A model generated the notes under the pieces. The model saw nothing but the letters and a program-made list of their open reading frames with translations. It did no database searches and had not been told where the DNA came from. A program made the translations under genes and the position numbers. Shown in pieces: positions 34,230 through 43,456 of a stretch of 64,000 bases of DNA (position 1 is its first letter; every line of letters starts with the position of its first letter). Source of the DNA: Lachnospiraceae bacterium (GTDB lineage Bacteria > Bacillota > Clostridia > Lachnospirales > Lachnospiraceae); the NCBI GenBank assembly GCA_910575565.1, contig CAJTFL010000014.1, positions 1 to 64,000 on the forward strand, read 5' to 3'.

Positions 34230-34802
34230 TCATGCCTGGCCTGATGTTGATGGTAAAGATTCCAGTTCACCCATATGTTCACCATAATAGACCCGTAAAT
34301 TTTCCTTTTTCTTTATATCTGCAGTCAGCTCATCAAAATATTCTTTTGCAATTCCCCAATAAGAGGAGAACAGTTCTCGTCTTAATACCTCTGTCTCATA
34401 TTTCTTAACCCTTATAAACTTTTTTTGTAATTCCTTTTGTAAAAATTCTTCCTGATCCCATGTATACGGATACAGAAATTCAGGATGCCAGTATGTACTT
34501 ATCCTGTTTCTATCGACATATAGCAGCTCATTGCAAAGACTGAATTCATACTCATAGCTGCGTGTTGCTATGCTGCTATGCAGATAACTGATCACCAAAA
34601 ATAATTGTCCTCCCTGCTTTTCCGATGATGAAACGTGTTCTTTTGCCTTGGAAATAAGGTTATGATCTATATAGTTACAAAATTCCGGGAGAATTTCTCT
34701 CTGATTTCTATTATAATCCGTCCGTACTTTGCTAATGTCTTTATGAAACCGTTCGTTCCATTTGGGAAGTATGTATTCTTTCATCTCAGCCAGGCGCTCC
34801 AT
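34230..34802 (-). CDS. Hypothetical protein of the effector section (190 aa)
   Basis: I do not recognise it. Start at the ATG behind AGAGGG. Mostly helical, with KEYILPKWNERFHKDISKV, LFLVISYLHSSIATRSYEYE and HPEFLYPYTWDQEEFLQKEL segments, no signal peptide and no catalytic pattern. The aromatic and charged composition resembles small cytoplasmic immunity or accessory proteins of polymorphic toxin loci. It lies 27-50 bp from the genes on both sides and belongs to the same train. Base composition is A+T-rich like the rest of the effector section. Confidence 0.5.
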   Translation of the reverse strand: MERLAEMKEYILPKWNERFHKDISKVRTDYNRNQREILPEFCNYIDHNLISKAKEHVSSSEKQGGQLFLVISYLHSSIATRSYEYEFSLCNELLYVDRNRISTYWHPEFLYPYTWDQEEFLQKELQKKFIRVKKYETEVLRRELFSSYWGIAKEYFDELTADIKKKENLRVYYGEHMGELESLPSTSGQA

Positions 34803-34850
34803 ATGAAAACCCTCTTTCACCATACTTTATTCTTGTTCGTTTCAGCTAAT

Positions 34851-35381
34851 TTATATTTGTGTCAGAAAAACCTCCTTTAATTCCAGCCCCACTGCGTTTC
34901 TGCGCAGTAAGCTTTCCGCTAAATCGAGGTTTATAATGGTATGCCTTTTTCCATTTTTCTTTACCCAAAATATATTTCTTTCTCCAACCCATTCAGGTTT
35001 TTTAGCTTGCTGTATGTAATTTTGATCCTTTTTCACATAGAGCATATTAATTTGATCACTCTCTTCCATAATTGGAAGATAATATACCTCCTCAAAATCT
35101 TTTTCCGCGCTAAGCAGAATAACTTCCTTAAACACCACTTTATCTCCATACATTTTTATAACCGATCTCACCAGTGGCGAAACCAGCAAAAATGGGAAAG
35201 AAATTATATCTGTAAAAACAATTTTTTCTGTTGGATTAATTCTATAGACCAAACGATTTTTCAGTTTATGATAAGTTTCCCACTTTATTAACCGTACATC
35301 TTGTATCCCATACCAATCAATAAGCGTCGGCGCCTCTATAAAATTAGTGTTATCTAGCTTTAATTCATAATATTTCATCAT
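34851..35381 (-). CDS. Imm11/DUF1629-like protein (176 aa)
   Basis: The pattern fits the Imm11-like (DUF1629) family: MMKYYELKLD start, a ...FPFLLVSPLVRSVIKMYGD helix, FKEVILLSAEKDFEEVYYLP, then the diagnostic end NLDLAESLLRRNAVGLELKEVFL. Such proteins are predicted immunity or accessory proteins in toxin and type VI-like loci. Cytoplasmic, no membrane segment. Start could be the first or second ATG behind GGAG. It sits directly after the Hsp70-like gene, at the border between the structural/regulatory genes and the effector section. Moderate confidence, from pattern memory. Confidence 0.5.
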   Translation of the reverse strand: MMKYYELKLDNTNFIEAPTLIDWYGIQDVRLIKWETYHKLKNRLVYRINPTEKIVFTDIISFPFLLVSPLVRSVIKMYGDKVVFKEVILLSAEKDFEEVYYLPIMEESDQINMLYVKKDQNYIQQAKKPEWVGERNIFWVKKNGKRHTIINLDLAESLLRRNAVGLELKEVFLTQI

Positions 35382-35422
35382 AATCTCCAGCTGTTTACCC
35401 TATTATTTCCTTTTTCTTTTTT

Positions 35423-38041
35423 CTACTTCAATCCATCAAAAAAATTCTGTACCCATCCGTCATTTTCAAAATAGAACTCTTCCTCTTTCCCTAAATATAA
35501 TTTTCCGTCTTTCCGGTACACCGGCACTACAGAAAACACCCAGTCCATCGGTCTTGCCCACACAAAGAACCTTACTTCCTGCTCTATAATGTCATCCGTA
35601 TCCGCCTGGAGGATATGTTCTCCATACTTGTTCTGGATCTCTTCGTATGTTTTTTCCTCAAAATCCATCAGGGAACTGTAGTAGGTGTACTGATACCGCT
35701 CCCTTCCCTCCATGTCTTTTAGATACAGTTTCAGCGTAAGGTCTTCCATATTCCTGGAGATCATGCCGCTTCGGCTGTTCCGTTTCAACCGGTGGATAAG
35801 CACCACCTCTTCCCCACTATGGGTAAAAGCGGTAATTCGGTAAGGCAATGCCGGATCTTTTGTATGGATTACAACATCGGCAAACCCATACTTCTTATCC
35901 TTGAGATATTTAAGCGCCCCATCCACGCAGGTCATCTTTAACTCAAAATCCCTGGTCAAGTCACCTCTGCGGCGTTTAAACTGTATGGTCTTTCCCGGCA
36001 CAAACTCCTTTATGGCATCCCGGAAAATAAGTATCTTACAGGACTGTCCTGTCAATTTGATGATGGAATACTCTTCCAGCACTTCCTCCTCATACAGATG
36101 TTCCATGAACCGCTTGATAATCCCGTAAATATCGGCTTTTAAAAGCAATTCCAGCTCATAAATGCTAAGATACACAGTTGGAAATTCTTTGATGATCCCA
36201 AGGCCATTTTCCCTATAACCAGACATTTTCCATTTATCCACCGGTATCCAGGTAGTGGCGCTATCTCTGATTCTTTGGGAGGATATGCCCACCCTCAAGG
36301 TTCCTACATGATTATAAAATTCCTTTTTTACTATTTCTGCCAGACGGAATAAAAAATAGAAATTATTCTTCACTTTGTAATAATCTGCCCTACCCTGATT
36401 TTCGAAATCCCGGAAACGGGTGGGAAGAAAACGCTCTGATTTCTTGTACTCCTCTTCCAATTCTCTATATACTTCCTCTGAACCATACTGATCCACATAC
36501 CGGAATACATCAATATCATATCCGGAAAGGATCTCCTGTTCTTTTTTTAAGAATCCCGGATATAATTCGTTTACAATGGCAATCTTTATAAGCTGCATAA
36601 TCCGGTAAGTCAAATTATTGCCGCCAAAATCCGTATCCCCGTTCTCATAGGAAGTATCCATTTCAATCTGGTAGGCAACTCTCCTGTCCCAAATCCGAAA
36701 CGAACAAGAGCAAAGATCCGTGGTTCCGCCTCCACAGTCGATAATCAGTGCCTTGTATTCCTGGCCATCCTCATAATTTCCTTTCTGGATCATTTCGGAT
36801 ATGGTGTTATACAGCACCGATACCCCCTCGTCGATCATATCTTTTTTCTCTATGGCATATTCCGGAAGAACCTCTGAAAAAAGTTTCTGGAATTTAGCCT
36901 TCTGTTTCACCGGGCATGAGATATGAACTCCCTCTATTCTGCATTTAAACCGGTCACGGACTGCTTTAATCACGTACTCGAAGTAAGCCTTCAATATCTC
37001 CTTTCGTGAAACAAATCCGCGCCTCCCCTGCCGATCCGTGATTTCCTCCTGCTTTTCATAATCCCCGATCCATCGCTTGATGTCATAGAACACACAGAAC
37101 CCTTCGTCTATGTAGCTGGAATCTGCCAAGCGGATGGCATCATATCCAAAAAGAAACTTTGGCTCGTCGGATTCTACTGCCCGAACGCCTACCACACTGG
37201 GAAACATCCTGGTTTCCTCCCAATCCCTGGACGTGTCATAGAACAGGGCGTAGTTGGTGTCATTTGCACGCAGCCCCCGCTCCCCATCATGCAGATCGGC
37301 CTTTTCAAAGTACAGATTATCCAGATAGACACCAGCCGTTGTGTTGGATGTGCCAAAATCCATGGCCATAGGCATTGATAAAGGAATGGGCTTCTTGACC
37401 TCAAAATCCAAAAGCGGGATGCGGTATATCTCCATATATTCTGGTATGAAATCGTATTTCCCCGTATAAATCTGGTAAAGCATCTCGGATTCCCGGCGTC
37501 CCATACAGTATAGGCTGTAATTCTTTACACTGGACTCACGGCAGGCCAGAGCAGCAGCTTTTGTCAAATACAGACAGTCCGTCCGGTTTCCCATAGTCAC
37601 CACATTCAAAACAGCGCATACCGTCATATCGCCGCCTACTACCAGGGCATTGGTTCCCACCAGCCTCTTCTCATAAGGCAGAGTGAGCCCATCATAAAAA
37701 CCGATTGCCAGCCCATCATAAGCGGTGATTTTGGAACTGCACTGATGCCGGATATCCAGCCTTTCCTCCAGCCTTGCTTCCTTTATTACCTGCTCTAACG
37801 CCTGCATTCCGCTCTCGTCCGGTTCTTCAATCAGAAAATATTCGTCTGCTCCCCTGTATCTCAGAATAATACGAATTAGTTCCTCTTTATCCATTGGGTT
37901 CAAAACTCCCTGGATGATTTTTTCCTTTCGGCATATTTCCCGCAGCTGAAACGTGGTCATTAACTCCAGTTCGGCTTTCCGGTAACGTTTATCCGGGGCT
38001 TTCTCTTCTTTTCTCTTTATTACATATCCATATTTGTCCAT
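35423..38041 (-). CDS. Hsp70/actin-like ATPase with N-terminal SAP-like domain (872 aa)
   Basis: N-terminal residues 25-62 resemble a SAP-type helical motif (LMTTFQLREICRKEK, PMDKEELIRIILRYRG). The actin-fold ATPase starts near residue 228 with phosphate-1 MAMDFGTSNTTAGVY; phosphate-2 is ALIIDCGGGTTDLCSC and the adenosine site is IIKLTGQSCKILIF. A beta-rich C-terminal region ends in VWARPMDWVF, VPVYRKDGKLYLG and a WVQNFFDG tail. It could remodel sheath or chaperone effectors, replacing ClpV, which is not seen here; this is speculative. The start MDKYGYV has AAGGGG upstream. A scrap of a similar C-terminus lies at 19093-19260. Confidence 0.75.
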   Translation of the reverse strand: MDKYGYVIKRKEEKAPDKRYRKAELELMTTFQLREICRKEKIIQGVLNPMDKEELIRIILRYRGADEYFLIEEPDESGMQALEQVIKEARLEERLDIRHQCSSKITAYDGLAIGFYDGLTLPYEKRLVGTNALVVGGDMTVCAVLNVVTMGNRTDCLYLTKAAALACRESSVKNYSLYCMGRRESEMLYQIYTGKYDFIPEYMEIYRIPLLDFEVKKPIPLSMPMAMDFGTSNTTAGVYLDNLYFEKADLHDGERGLRANDTNYALFYDTSRDWEETRMFPSVVGVRAVESDEPKFLFGYDAIRLADSSYIDEGFCVFYDIKRWIGDYEKQEEITDRQGRRGFVSRKEILKAYFEYVIKAVRDRFKCRIEGVHISCPVKQKAKFQKLFSEVLPEYAIEKKDMIDEGVSVLYNTISEMIQKGNYEDGQEYKALIIDCGGGTTDLCSCSFRIWDRRVAYQIEMDTSYENGDTDFGGNNLTYRIMQLIKIAIVNELYPGFLKKEQEILSGYDIDVFRYVDQYGSEEVYRELEEEYKKSERFLPTRFRDFENQGRADYYKVKNNFYFLFRLAEIVKKEFYNHVGTLRVGISSQRIRDSATTWIPVDKWKMSGYRENGLGIIKEFPTVYLSIYELELLLKADIYGIIKRFMEHLYEEEVLEEYSIIKLTGQSCKILIFRDAIKEFVPGKTIQFKRRRGDLTRDFELKMTCVDGALKYLKDKKYGFADVVIHTKDPALPYRITAFTHSGEEVVLIHRLKRNSRSGMISRNMEDLTLKLYLKDMEGRERYQYTYYSSLMDFEEKTYEEIQNKYGEHILQADTDDIIEQEVRFFVWARPMDWVFSVVPVYRKDGKLYLGKEEEFYFENDGWVQNFFDGLK

Positions 38042-38111
38042 TCCATTACCCCTTACCATCAGCACTCTTAGGCATGATATCGTAATCATCAGCTAAAATA
38101 GCTTTTTGCCG

Positions 38112-38948
38112 CTATGGGATATTTATCACCACGACACTTGCATTGTCCTTTTCTTCTTCCTCACTTCGGTTTACCAGTTCCACCAGCCGAAACGCTTTAT
38201 CCTGACAGCTGCCTTCCCCTTCCAGGCAGTCCTCCATATCCTTCCACCTGGCTGTTTCATACATCCCATCGCTCATCAATAGCACATATTCTCCTCCATA
38301 AAATGCAATAGGCGTATCAAAAAATTCCACATCCCGGAACCCATCCCTCCCCACAAAGTTATAGAGCCGATGATGGTTCACCAGACTAAGGGCTTCCTGC
38401 CTGGTCAGCTTTCCTTCTTCATACTTCTGATTTGCTAACACGCCAATGGTATGACCGAAACTGACCGACACCAGTTCATGGTTCCGATATACGGCGATTT
38501 TTACGTTTCCCACCACCGCATAATACAGCTTCCGATTCTTGATTAACACTGCACCGACAGAAGCGCTTCCCTGCTCCTCCTCCAACTGGTTCAATATCTC
38601 CCGGTTAGCTGCCTGAAAAGCTTTCCGAAATGAATATTGGGGATTATAAAAGGCATTCCGATCTTCAAATAAATCCTGGAAGACATTCACTGCCATTCGG
38701 CTGGCAATCTTTCCCCCATAATGTTTCCCCATCCCATCTGCCAGAACCGCCATAAGCCCTTCCTCCGTTTCTGTAATGCCGTATTCATCCTCCTGCACCT
38801 CCCGGTCTCCAATGGTCTTAGAAGCCCCAGTTTCACAAAATCCCCTATTTTTTCTCTTCTTAGAATGCAAGCTTAACCGCATCCGTTCTGCTATAAGTAC
38901 CGTGCCAAAAAGAAATAGCAATAAGATAATTACTTCGGGAATCGCCAT
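38112..38948 (-). CDS. PP2C-type Ser/Thr phosphatase with N-terminal membrane anchor (278 aa)
   Basis: Starts at ATG behind AGGAGGGG (an earlier ATG-less extension is ignored). A membrane helix (EVIILLLFLFGTVLIAERM) precedes a PP2C domain with intact metal sites: GDREVQEDEYG, VLADGMGKHYGGKIAS, LLMSDGMYET and EKDNASVVVI. Such enzymes reverse Thr phosphorylation by Hanks-type kinases; PppA plays this role in type VI systems. It lies between the FHA gene (13 bp away) and the Hsp70-like gene. With the kinases at 53.8-59.2 kb it would form an on/off switch on the FHA proteins, by analogy. Confidence 0.85.
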   Translation of the reverse strand: MAIPEVIILLLFLFGTVLIAERMRLSLHSKKRKNRGFCETGASKTIGDREVQEDEYGITETEEGLMAVLADGMGKHYGGKIASRMAVNVFQDLFEDRNAFYNPQYSFRKAFQAANREILNQLEEEQGSASVGAVLIKNRKLYYAVVGNVKIAVYRNHELVSVSFGHTIGVLANQKYEEGKLTRQEALSLVNHHRLYNFVGRDGFRDVEFFDTPIAFYGGEYVLLMSDGMYETARWKDMEDCLEGEGSCQDKAFRLVELVNRSEEEEKDNASVVVINIP

Positions 38949-38961
38949 AGTTCCCCTCCTG

Positions 38962-39495
38962 TCAGCCTTCCGTTTCAGGATTACTGCTTTTCTTATCCTG
39001 CCACATAAAATTCTCACCACAGAATGGAACAAATGCAAACTTGCTTTCGCCCATCTCAATCACGTCATAGGAGTTTAAAACCGTGGGAGTGTAAACCGCC
39101 GCTTCGTTATGGTACACCAGCCCATTGCTGTCCCCTGGCAACAATACAGTCTCTTTCTTCTTCGGGTCAAACACGATAACACCGTGGTTTCTCCGGGATA
39201 TCTGGTTATCCCCCAATATTTGGATATCCATATCGTCAGCCCGGCCAATGAAATTTTTCCCGGATCTGATCTTGTAATCCTTTCCCTGCCTAGGACCGGA
39301 AATGCATACCAGCCATCCACATACCGGGGACACTTCCTGAGTAAACAACAACTCTTCCAGTTCCTCTCCGCCGTTTCCCCCGATCTCCTTCTTTTCCTTT
39401 GTCTCCGTTTCAATATTACAGTATGGACACACAGTCCCATATCTTCTGGATGAAAACAGATGCCCGTTCTGGCATCGGATCAGATTACTGTTCAT
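38962..39495 (-). CDS. FHA-domain protein with N-terminal zinc ribbon (177 aa)
   Basis: N-terminus carries a four-Cys/His zinc-ribbon-like pair: RCQNGHLF and VCPYCN. Residues 60-150 form an FHA domain with the phosphothreonine-binding core: NFIGRADDMDIQI, NQISRRNHGVIVF and DSNGLVYHN. Binds phosphothreonine peptides, here probably on kinase or VWA partners. Cytoplasmic; no membrane segment. 13 bp upstream of the PP2C gene and next to a second FHA gene, matching the Fha component of type VI phosphorylation control. Ribosome site AAAGGAG. Confidence 0.85.
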   Translation of the reverse strand: MNSNLIRCQNGHLFSSRRYGTVCPYCNIETETKEKKEIGGNGGEELEELLFTQEVSPVCGWLVCISGPRQGKDYKIRSGKNFIGRADDMDIQILGDNQISRRNHGVIVFDPKKKETVLLPGDSNGLVYHNEAAVYTPTVLNSYDVIEMGESKFAFVPFCGENFMWQDKKSSNPETEG

Positions 39496-39564
39496 CGTGT
39501 CTTTTCTCCTTTAATCTTTGCCTCGCTATCCGTCCTCGCCGGTAATTCCACTTATTTATATTCA

Positions 39565-40119
39565 TTATTTTAGTAACAAGTGATTCAGCCCTATGTACAA
39601 ACAATCTCCCCGCTCCAAGCGGCAGGCTGTATCCCTGGAAAGTTTATAAACCCTGCCGTCACTGACCTTCTTTACGCTAATTCCATTACTGCTTCCCAAA
39701 TCCTCCACATACCAACTGCCTGCAGAGTAATTCAGCACTGCATGCTCTATATCTACCATACTGGCATAGGGACTCTGCCCCAGATCAATATCTACTTGGT
39801 TCTCTTTCACATCCCGCCCAATGACCATGGCTGTTTTCCCATAAATATCCCAACTCATCAGGGGTTTGTCCTCCTCATTCAACAATACGATTTCCGCAAT
39901 CGGTTCGTCTTTCCCCAGACTACTATACCCCGACTGTTCCATGTACTGGTTCCTGTCCTCCTTGTCCATAACTGCCAGCAGCAGAAATAAGACAGCCAAT
40001 ATGCAGGCAAAAATAAGTACGAGGTTCCGCCACGTAACCTGATCCGGGTACAGCAGCACGATTCCAATGACTGCCATACAGAAACAGACAATAATAAGAT
40101 CCAGCACCCTCTTTTTCAT
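39565..40119 (-). CDS. Membrane FHA-domain protein (184 aa)
   Basis: Two adjacent membrane helices at the N-terminus (LDLIIVCFCMAVIGIVLLY and LVLIFACILAVLFLLLAV), a short linker, then a cytoplasmic FHA domain: AMVIGRDVKENQVDI, MVDIEHAVLNY, WYVEDLGSSNGISVKK. The R, S/H and N positions that read phosphothreonine are recognisable (GRD, the IEH in place of SRxH, SNG). As a membrane-bound phosphothreonine reader it could recruit the injection apparatus to the envelope. It follows the tube gene by about 70 bp and precedes the zinc-ribbon FHA gene. Confidence 0.82.
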   Translation of the reverse strand: MKKRVLDLIIVCFCMAVIGIVLLYPDQVTWRNLVLIFACILAVLFLLLAVMDKEDRNQYMEQSGYSSLGKDEPIAEIVLLNEEDKPLMSWDIYGKTAMVIGRDVKENQVDIDLGQSPYASMVDIEHAVLNYSAGSWYVEDLGSSNGISVKKVSDGRVYKLSRDTACRLERGDCLYIGLNHLLLK

Positions 40120-40186
40120 TCTGCTTACCCTTTTCCCATGAATGTACAATGGGGCGTATCCGGTTACAGACTCGCCCCATCGTCAA

Positions 40187-40615
40187 TTATACGGCCGAAT
40201 ACCCGCCTTCCACCGTTATATTAGCTAACTTATCCTTTTTCTGTTTGATCATTAAAGTAAAAATCCCTGTTCCTTCCACATTGTCGTATTCCTCTTTGTA
40301 ATCAATTACAAAGGCATTGGGAAAAAAGTACTTCCGTTCCATGACTCCTGCCGCTATATGTTCCACGGTCACTTTGCGATAGCAATCTGACTTTTCAGCT
40401 GGAACCGCAGACCATAAAGCCAATTTTCTGGTGCTATCAAAGGGATCACCATCCACTGCAGTCAGGATCCTTCCAGTAATGGTCAGCGTGCTTCCCACAT
40501 CTTTTGTCCTGGCATTAGAATCCAGAGGAATATCCGTAGTATACTTTACGCTGCGCACACACTCTTTTGCGATCTCAAAACTTTCTAATCCTTCCACTGT
40601 TACTTTGTATGACAT
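40187..40615 (-). CDS. Tail-tube/Hcp-like protein 2 (142 aa)
   Basis: Small all-beta protein: YKVTVEGLESFEIAKECVR, DVGSTLTITGRI, KLALWSAVP, YRKVTVEHIAAG, FPNAFVIDYKEEY and a final strand FTLMIKQKKDK. Length and strand order, with the gaps matching a tube-type barrel, fit Hcp/gp19-like inner-tube subunits that stack inside the sheath. It is a paralogue of the adjacent 143-aa protein (shared SNARxxDxGxT, LWSxVPxEKxDCYR and PNAFVxxYxE blocks). Strong AAGGAGG site. Adjacent to the sheath gene, as tube genes usually are. Assignment by pattern and context. Confidence 0.68.
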   Translation of the reverse strand: MSYKVTVEGLESFEIAKECVRSVKYTTDIPLDSNARTKDVGSTLTITGRILTAVDGDPFDSTRKLALWSAVPAEKSDCYRKVTVEHIAAGVMERKYFFPNAFVIDYKEEYDNVEGTGIFTLMIKQKKDKLANITVEGGYSAV

Positions 40616-40641
40616 ATTTTACTTCCTCCTTCAATTCTGAT

Positions 40642-41073
40642 CTATCTGCCGCTGAAGCCACCTTCAATCTTAGTTGCCATATTCTCGTCCTTCTTTTGTT
40701 TCATGTGGATATAGAAGGTTCCCACGCCACTTTCATCATCTACTTTCTCACTGTACTCCATTACGAAAGCATTGGGAAGTGTAAACTGGCGTACCACCTG
40801 ACCGGCAGATACTACCGTGATTTCAGCGTTTCGGTAGCAGTCTGCTTTCTCTGATGGCACCTGAGACCATATAGCCAAACCCAGCGTTGGGTCATTACCC
40901 TCTCCTCCCAGCTTATAGAGCATTTTCCCCCACACTTTTACGGTCATGCCAAAATCGGTTGCTCTGGCATTGGAGTCAGCAGAAGATGCGGAATTAAAAT
41001 CCACTTTTGTAATGCTTCTTTCATCAAATACGATGTCTTCAGCTCCTCCGGAAATTTTCATACGAAATCCCAT
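40642..41073 (-). CDS. Tail-tube/Hcp-like protein 1 (143 aa)
   Basis: Paralogue of the preceding entry with the same order of strands: FRMKISGGAEDIVFD, SNARATDFGMTVKVWG, LGLAIWSQVPSEKADCYR, ITVVSAGQVVRQ, FTLPNAFVMEYSEK and VGTFYIHMKQKKDE. The two differ enough to suggest distinct roles, for example main tube versus a tube initiator or sheath-contacting ring, as eCIS loci carry more than one tube-type gene. Start chosen at the ATG 8 nt behind GGAGG; another ATG 6 nt earlier is too close to it. It lies between sheath and second tube genes with gaps of 92 and 26 bp. Confidence 0.68.
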   Translation of the reverse strand: MGFRMKISGGAEDIVFDERSITKVDFNSASSADSNARATDFGMTVKVWGKMLYKLGGEGNDPTLGLAIWSQVPSEKADCYRNAEITVVSAGQVVRQFTLPNAFVMEYSEKVDDESGVGTFYIHMKQKKDENMATKIEGGFSGR

Positions 41074-41171
41074 AATCATATCCTCCTTATATGATAATTT
41101 ATCCTGCAGGAACCGCTTGCGCGAACCCTGTGATCTGATTCATGGCACAAAAGACGCCTTTACCCGCGGCT

Positions 41172-43355
41172 TCACGCCCGGTTGGCTGAGAGACGGTTAA
41201 TCTCCACCTCCAGGTTTTTCACATTGCCGTTAAACGTGATATTTAGTGTGCAGTAATCATTTTCTTCATCAATCATATACTCCACATCATCCCCTTTTCC
41301 CAGAACGGCATTTAAACATTCCCGCTTAGACAGCCATCTGCTCTTCTGGCTGTTGGGATTATTGGAGAAAAATTGTATAATGGAATCTTCCTTAAAATCC
41401 CCTGTCCCATGGCGCATCACCCGCTCAATATAATTCGTTACCTGCGTCTTATAGATCGGTTCAAAGGAATATCCATCCGACATTAAATTCCTGGTTTTAT
41501 ACACCATAATATTCGTAATGTCGCTGCCTTTATAAACGGCGTTTTCAGAACTGAACACGAATCCGAAATTCTTCCGGTTAATCTCATTTTTTATGAAATT
41601 TGTGAATCCGGTGATTTCCTTCGCCATCGTCGTATAGACCGCCAATCCGTGATCGTCCGCTTCTATATCAAACCGGACTCCTGGCTGTTCCGGATCGATT
41701 TTTACCTTCTCAAATTTATCCTTTAGATACTCTGGGCACTGGTACGCTGCTACAATCCCCGCCGCCACATAGGCGGCTCCCACATACACGCCGTCAATCC
41801 ACAGTTTCATCACGTCTTCTTTTTCTTTTGACAATTCCGCCTTCCCCTCCTGCTGGTTGATCACCATGCGCCGATCCAATACCACGCCGGATTTGTCCTT
41901 GGGAATAATGGTAAAATTAGGGAGGCAGGGAATGGCATACTCGCTAAAGGGTTTTCCCATTAACGGTGCGCAGCGATCCTCATACTTTCCAATCCCCTCC
42001 GTTGCAAGGGCGTTAAATGTGGTGCTGTCATCCGCCTCATAGCTAAAAAAGCATTGGATTCCGTAATCCTTAAAGATGTCCAAAAGCCGCGCCAGTGACT
42101 CCACGCTGTTGACATCCGCTTTTTCCGTCTTTGCATTTCCCCGAAAGCGTTCCCTGGTTAATTTCATCTTGCTGTATTGATCTAAAGAGACATTTGGCAC
42201 AACCGCATACCAGACGGTATTCCCGAATTCGTTTTTTGCGTTTGTGGTATTTAAAAACGCAGCCAGCCGGGAAATATTGCTGGTTTTTGCCAGTGCTTCA
42301 TTGGACACATTCGTGATTAACATGGACGGGCGCATACCTTTTATCTTTTTGGGATACTGCTCAAAATAACACCAAATCCCCAGCAGCTTTTCCATCAGCG
42401 GTTTTACCGTCTTGATAAATGCGTCCTTGGACTCCCGGTAAAACTCCAAATAAGAATTATAGTTGGCAACCTCCTGCGCCTTATCGATACTCCCCTCCAT
42501 GGTGGAAGTCAAGGGACAAAAGGTTCTTGCCACCAGCGCTGCCACATAGTCATTTCCTTCCTGATTGATCGCGTGGTAATCTTCCTTAAGCGCCTCGATA
42601 AGGCCAAAATTAGCCTGATCGTCTACCGCCACAAGAGCCGTGCTCTCTACCTTAGGCGCTTCCAAAACCCGTAATTCCCCATCGTCTCCCATGCTTAATA
42701 TCCCTAATGCCAGCGGCGTATGATCCCGTTTATCTCCCCCGTCCCCCAAAAGAAGCCGGGTTTTAATATCCTCAATAGCCAGGGGCAGCATTGCCATAAT
42801 GTTATTATAATTTTCACTGGCTTCCTCAAACATGACATTTAGCTTGTCCGCTAAATCCAGCTTTTTCGGATCATCCTCCTCCAATTTTGCGTACTCCCCA
42901 TAGGTATACTGCAGTTCCTTCCGATTCTGCTTAATTGCATCCATCACCTTCTTCGGTGAAATCATGTCCGTCAGCTTTTCAAATTTAAAATCGACGTTAA
43001 TTATGCCCTCCGCCCGTTTCGTGTCTACCATATTCATCAGCATCCCCATAAACTCATTTTGGCGGTTCAGCGGAATCTCCGTAAGCATTTCCTCGGGAAC
43101 CTGCTCCGGCTTCTCCAGCTGGTAAACCACTTTTTGGTTATTGGCATTATAGTAGCAGTAAACCACCGGAGCAAATTTTTCCAACGCCTCATCAAAACTG
43201 TAAACCAGCAAATGATCATTGATTTCCTTAATTTTGTCATCCGACAAGCTTTCCACCCCTCGGACATCCCCGATCAACGTAGCCAAATCCAATTTTCCTG
43301 GGTTAATGACCTCCATTAACATCGTCCGATTCGTCTGCCTTATCACATTGCCCAT
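41172..43355 (-). CDS. Contractile sheath protein, TssB-TssC fusion-like (727 aa)
   Basis: Start at ATG behind GGAGGAACATTC. The first 200 residues resemble TssB: DDKIKEINDHLLVYSFDEAL and KFAPVVYCYYN, then INVDFKFEKLTDMISPKKVM with QNRKEL, which parallels the TssB run L-x-F-x-x-x-x-D-F-x-P. The rest resembles TssC: long alpha/beta middle, and a C-terminal SFEPIYKTQVTNYIERVM, GDFKEDSIIQFFSNN and a closing strand set YCTLNITFNGNVKNLEVEIN. Separate TssB and TssC total about 660 residues; the length here fits a fusion. Next to two tube-like genes. The identification is structural pattern matching by eye and should be tested by profile search. Confidence 0.66.
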   Translation of the reverse strand: MGNVIRQTNRTMLMEVINPGKLDLATLIGDVRGVESLSDDKIKEINDHLLVYSFDEALEKFAPVVYCYYNANNQKVVYQLEKPEQVPEEMLTEIPLNRQNEFMGMLMNMVDTKRAEGIINVDFKFEKLTDMISPKKVMDAIKQNRKELQYTYGEYAKLEEDDPKKLDLADKLNVMFEEASENYNNIMAMLPLAIEDIKTRLLLGDGGDKRDHTPLALGILSMGDDGELRVLEAPKVESTALVAVDDQANFGLIEALKEDYHAINQEGNDYVAALVARTFCPLTSTMEGSIDKAQEVANYNSYLEFYRESKDAFIKTVKPLMEKLLGIWCYFEQYPKKIKGMRPSMLITNVSNEALAKTSNISRLAAFLNTTNAKNEFGNTVWYAVVPNVSLDQYSKMKLTRERFRGNAKTEKADVNSVESLARLLDIFKDYGIQCFFSYEADDSTTFNALATEGIGKYEDRCAPLMGKPFSEYAIPCLPNFTIIPKDKSGVVLDRRMVINQQEGKAELSKEKEDVMKLWIDGVYVGAAYVAAGIVAAYQCPEYLKDKFEKVKIDPEQPGVRFDIEADDHGLAVYTTMAKEITGFTNFIKNEINRKNFGFVFSSENAVYKGSDITNIMVYKTRNLMSDGYSFEPIYKTQVTNYIERVMRHGTGDFKEDSIIQFFSNNPNSQKSRWLSKRECLNAVLGKGDDVEYMIDEENDYCTLNITFNGNVKNLEVEINRLSANRA

Positions 43356-43456
43356 ATGAATGTTCCTCCTCTTGTGATTTTTATGTATGATATAGCTTAT
43401 CCGGAATTGCACAGCGATTCTGGATAAAAGGCGCAAAAGGGACATCTTTTGCCCAC

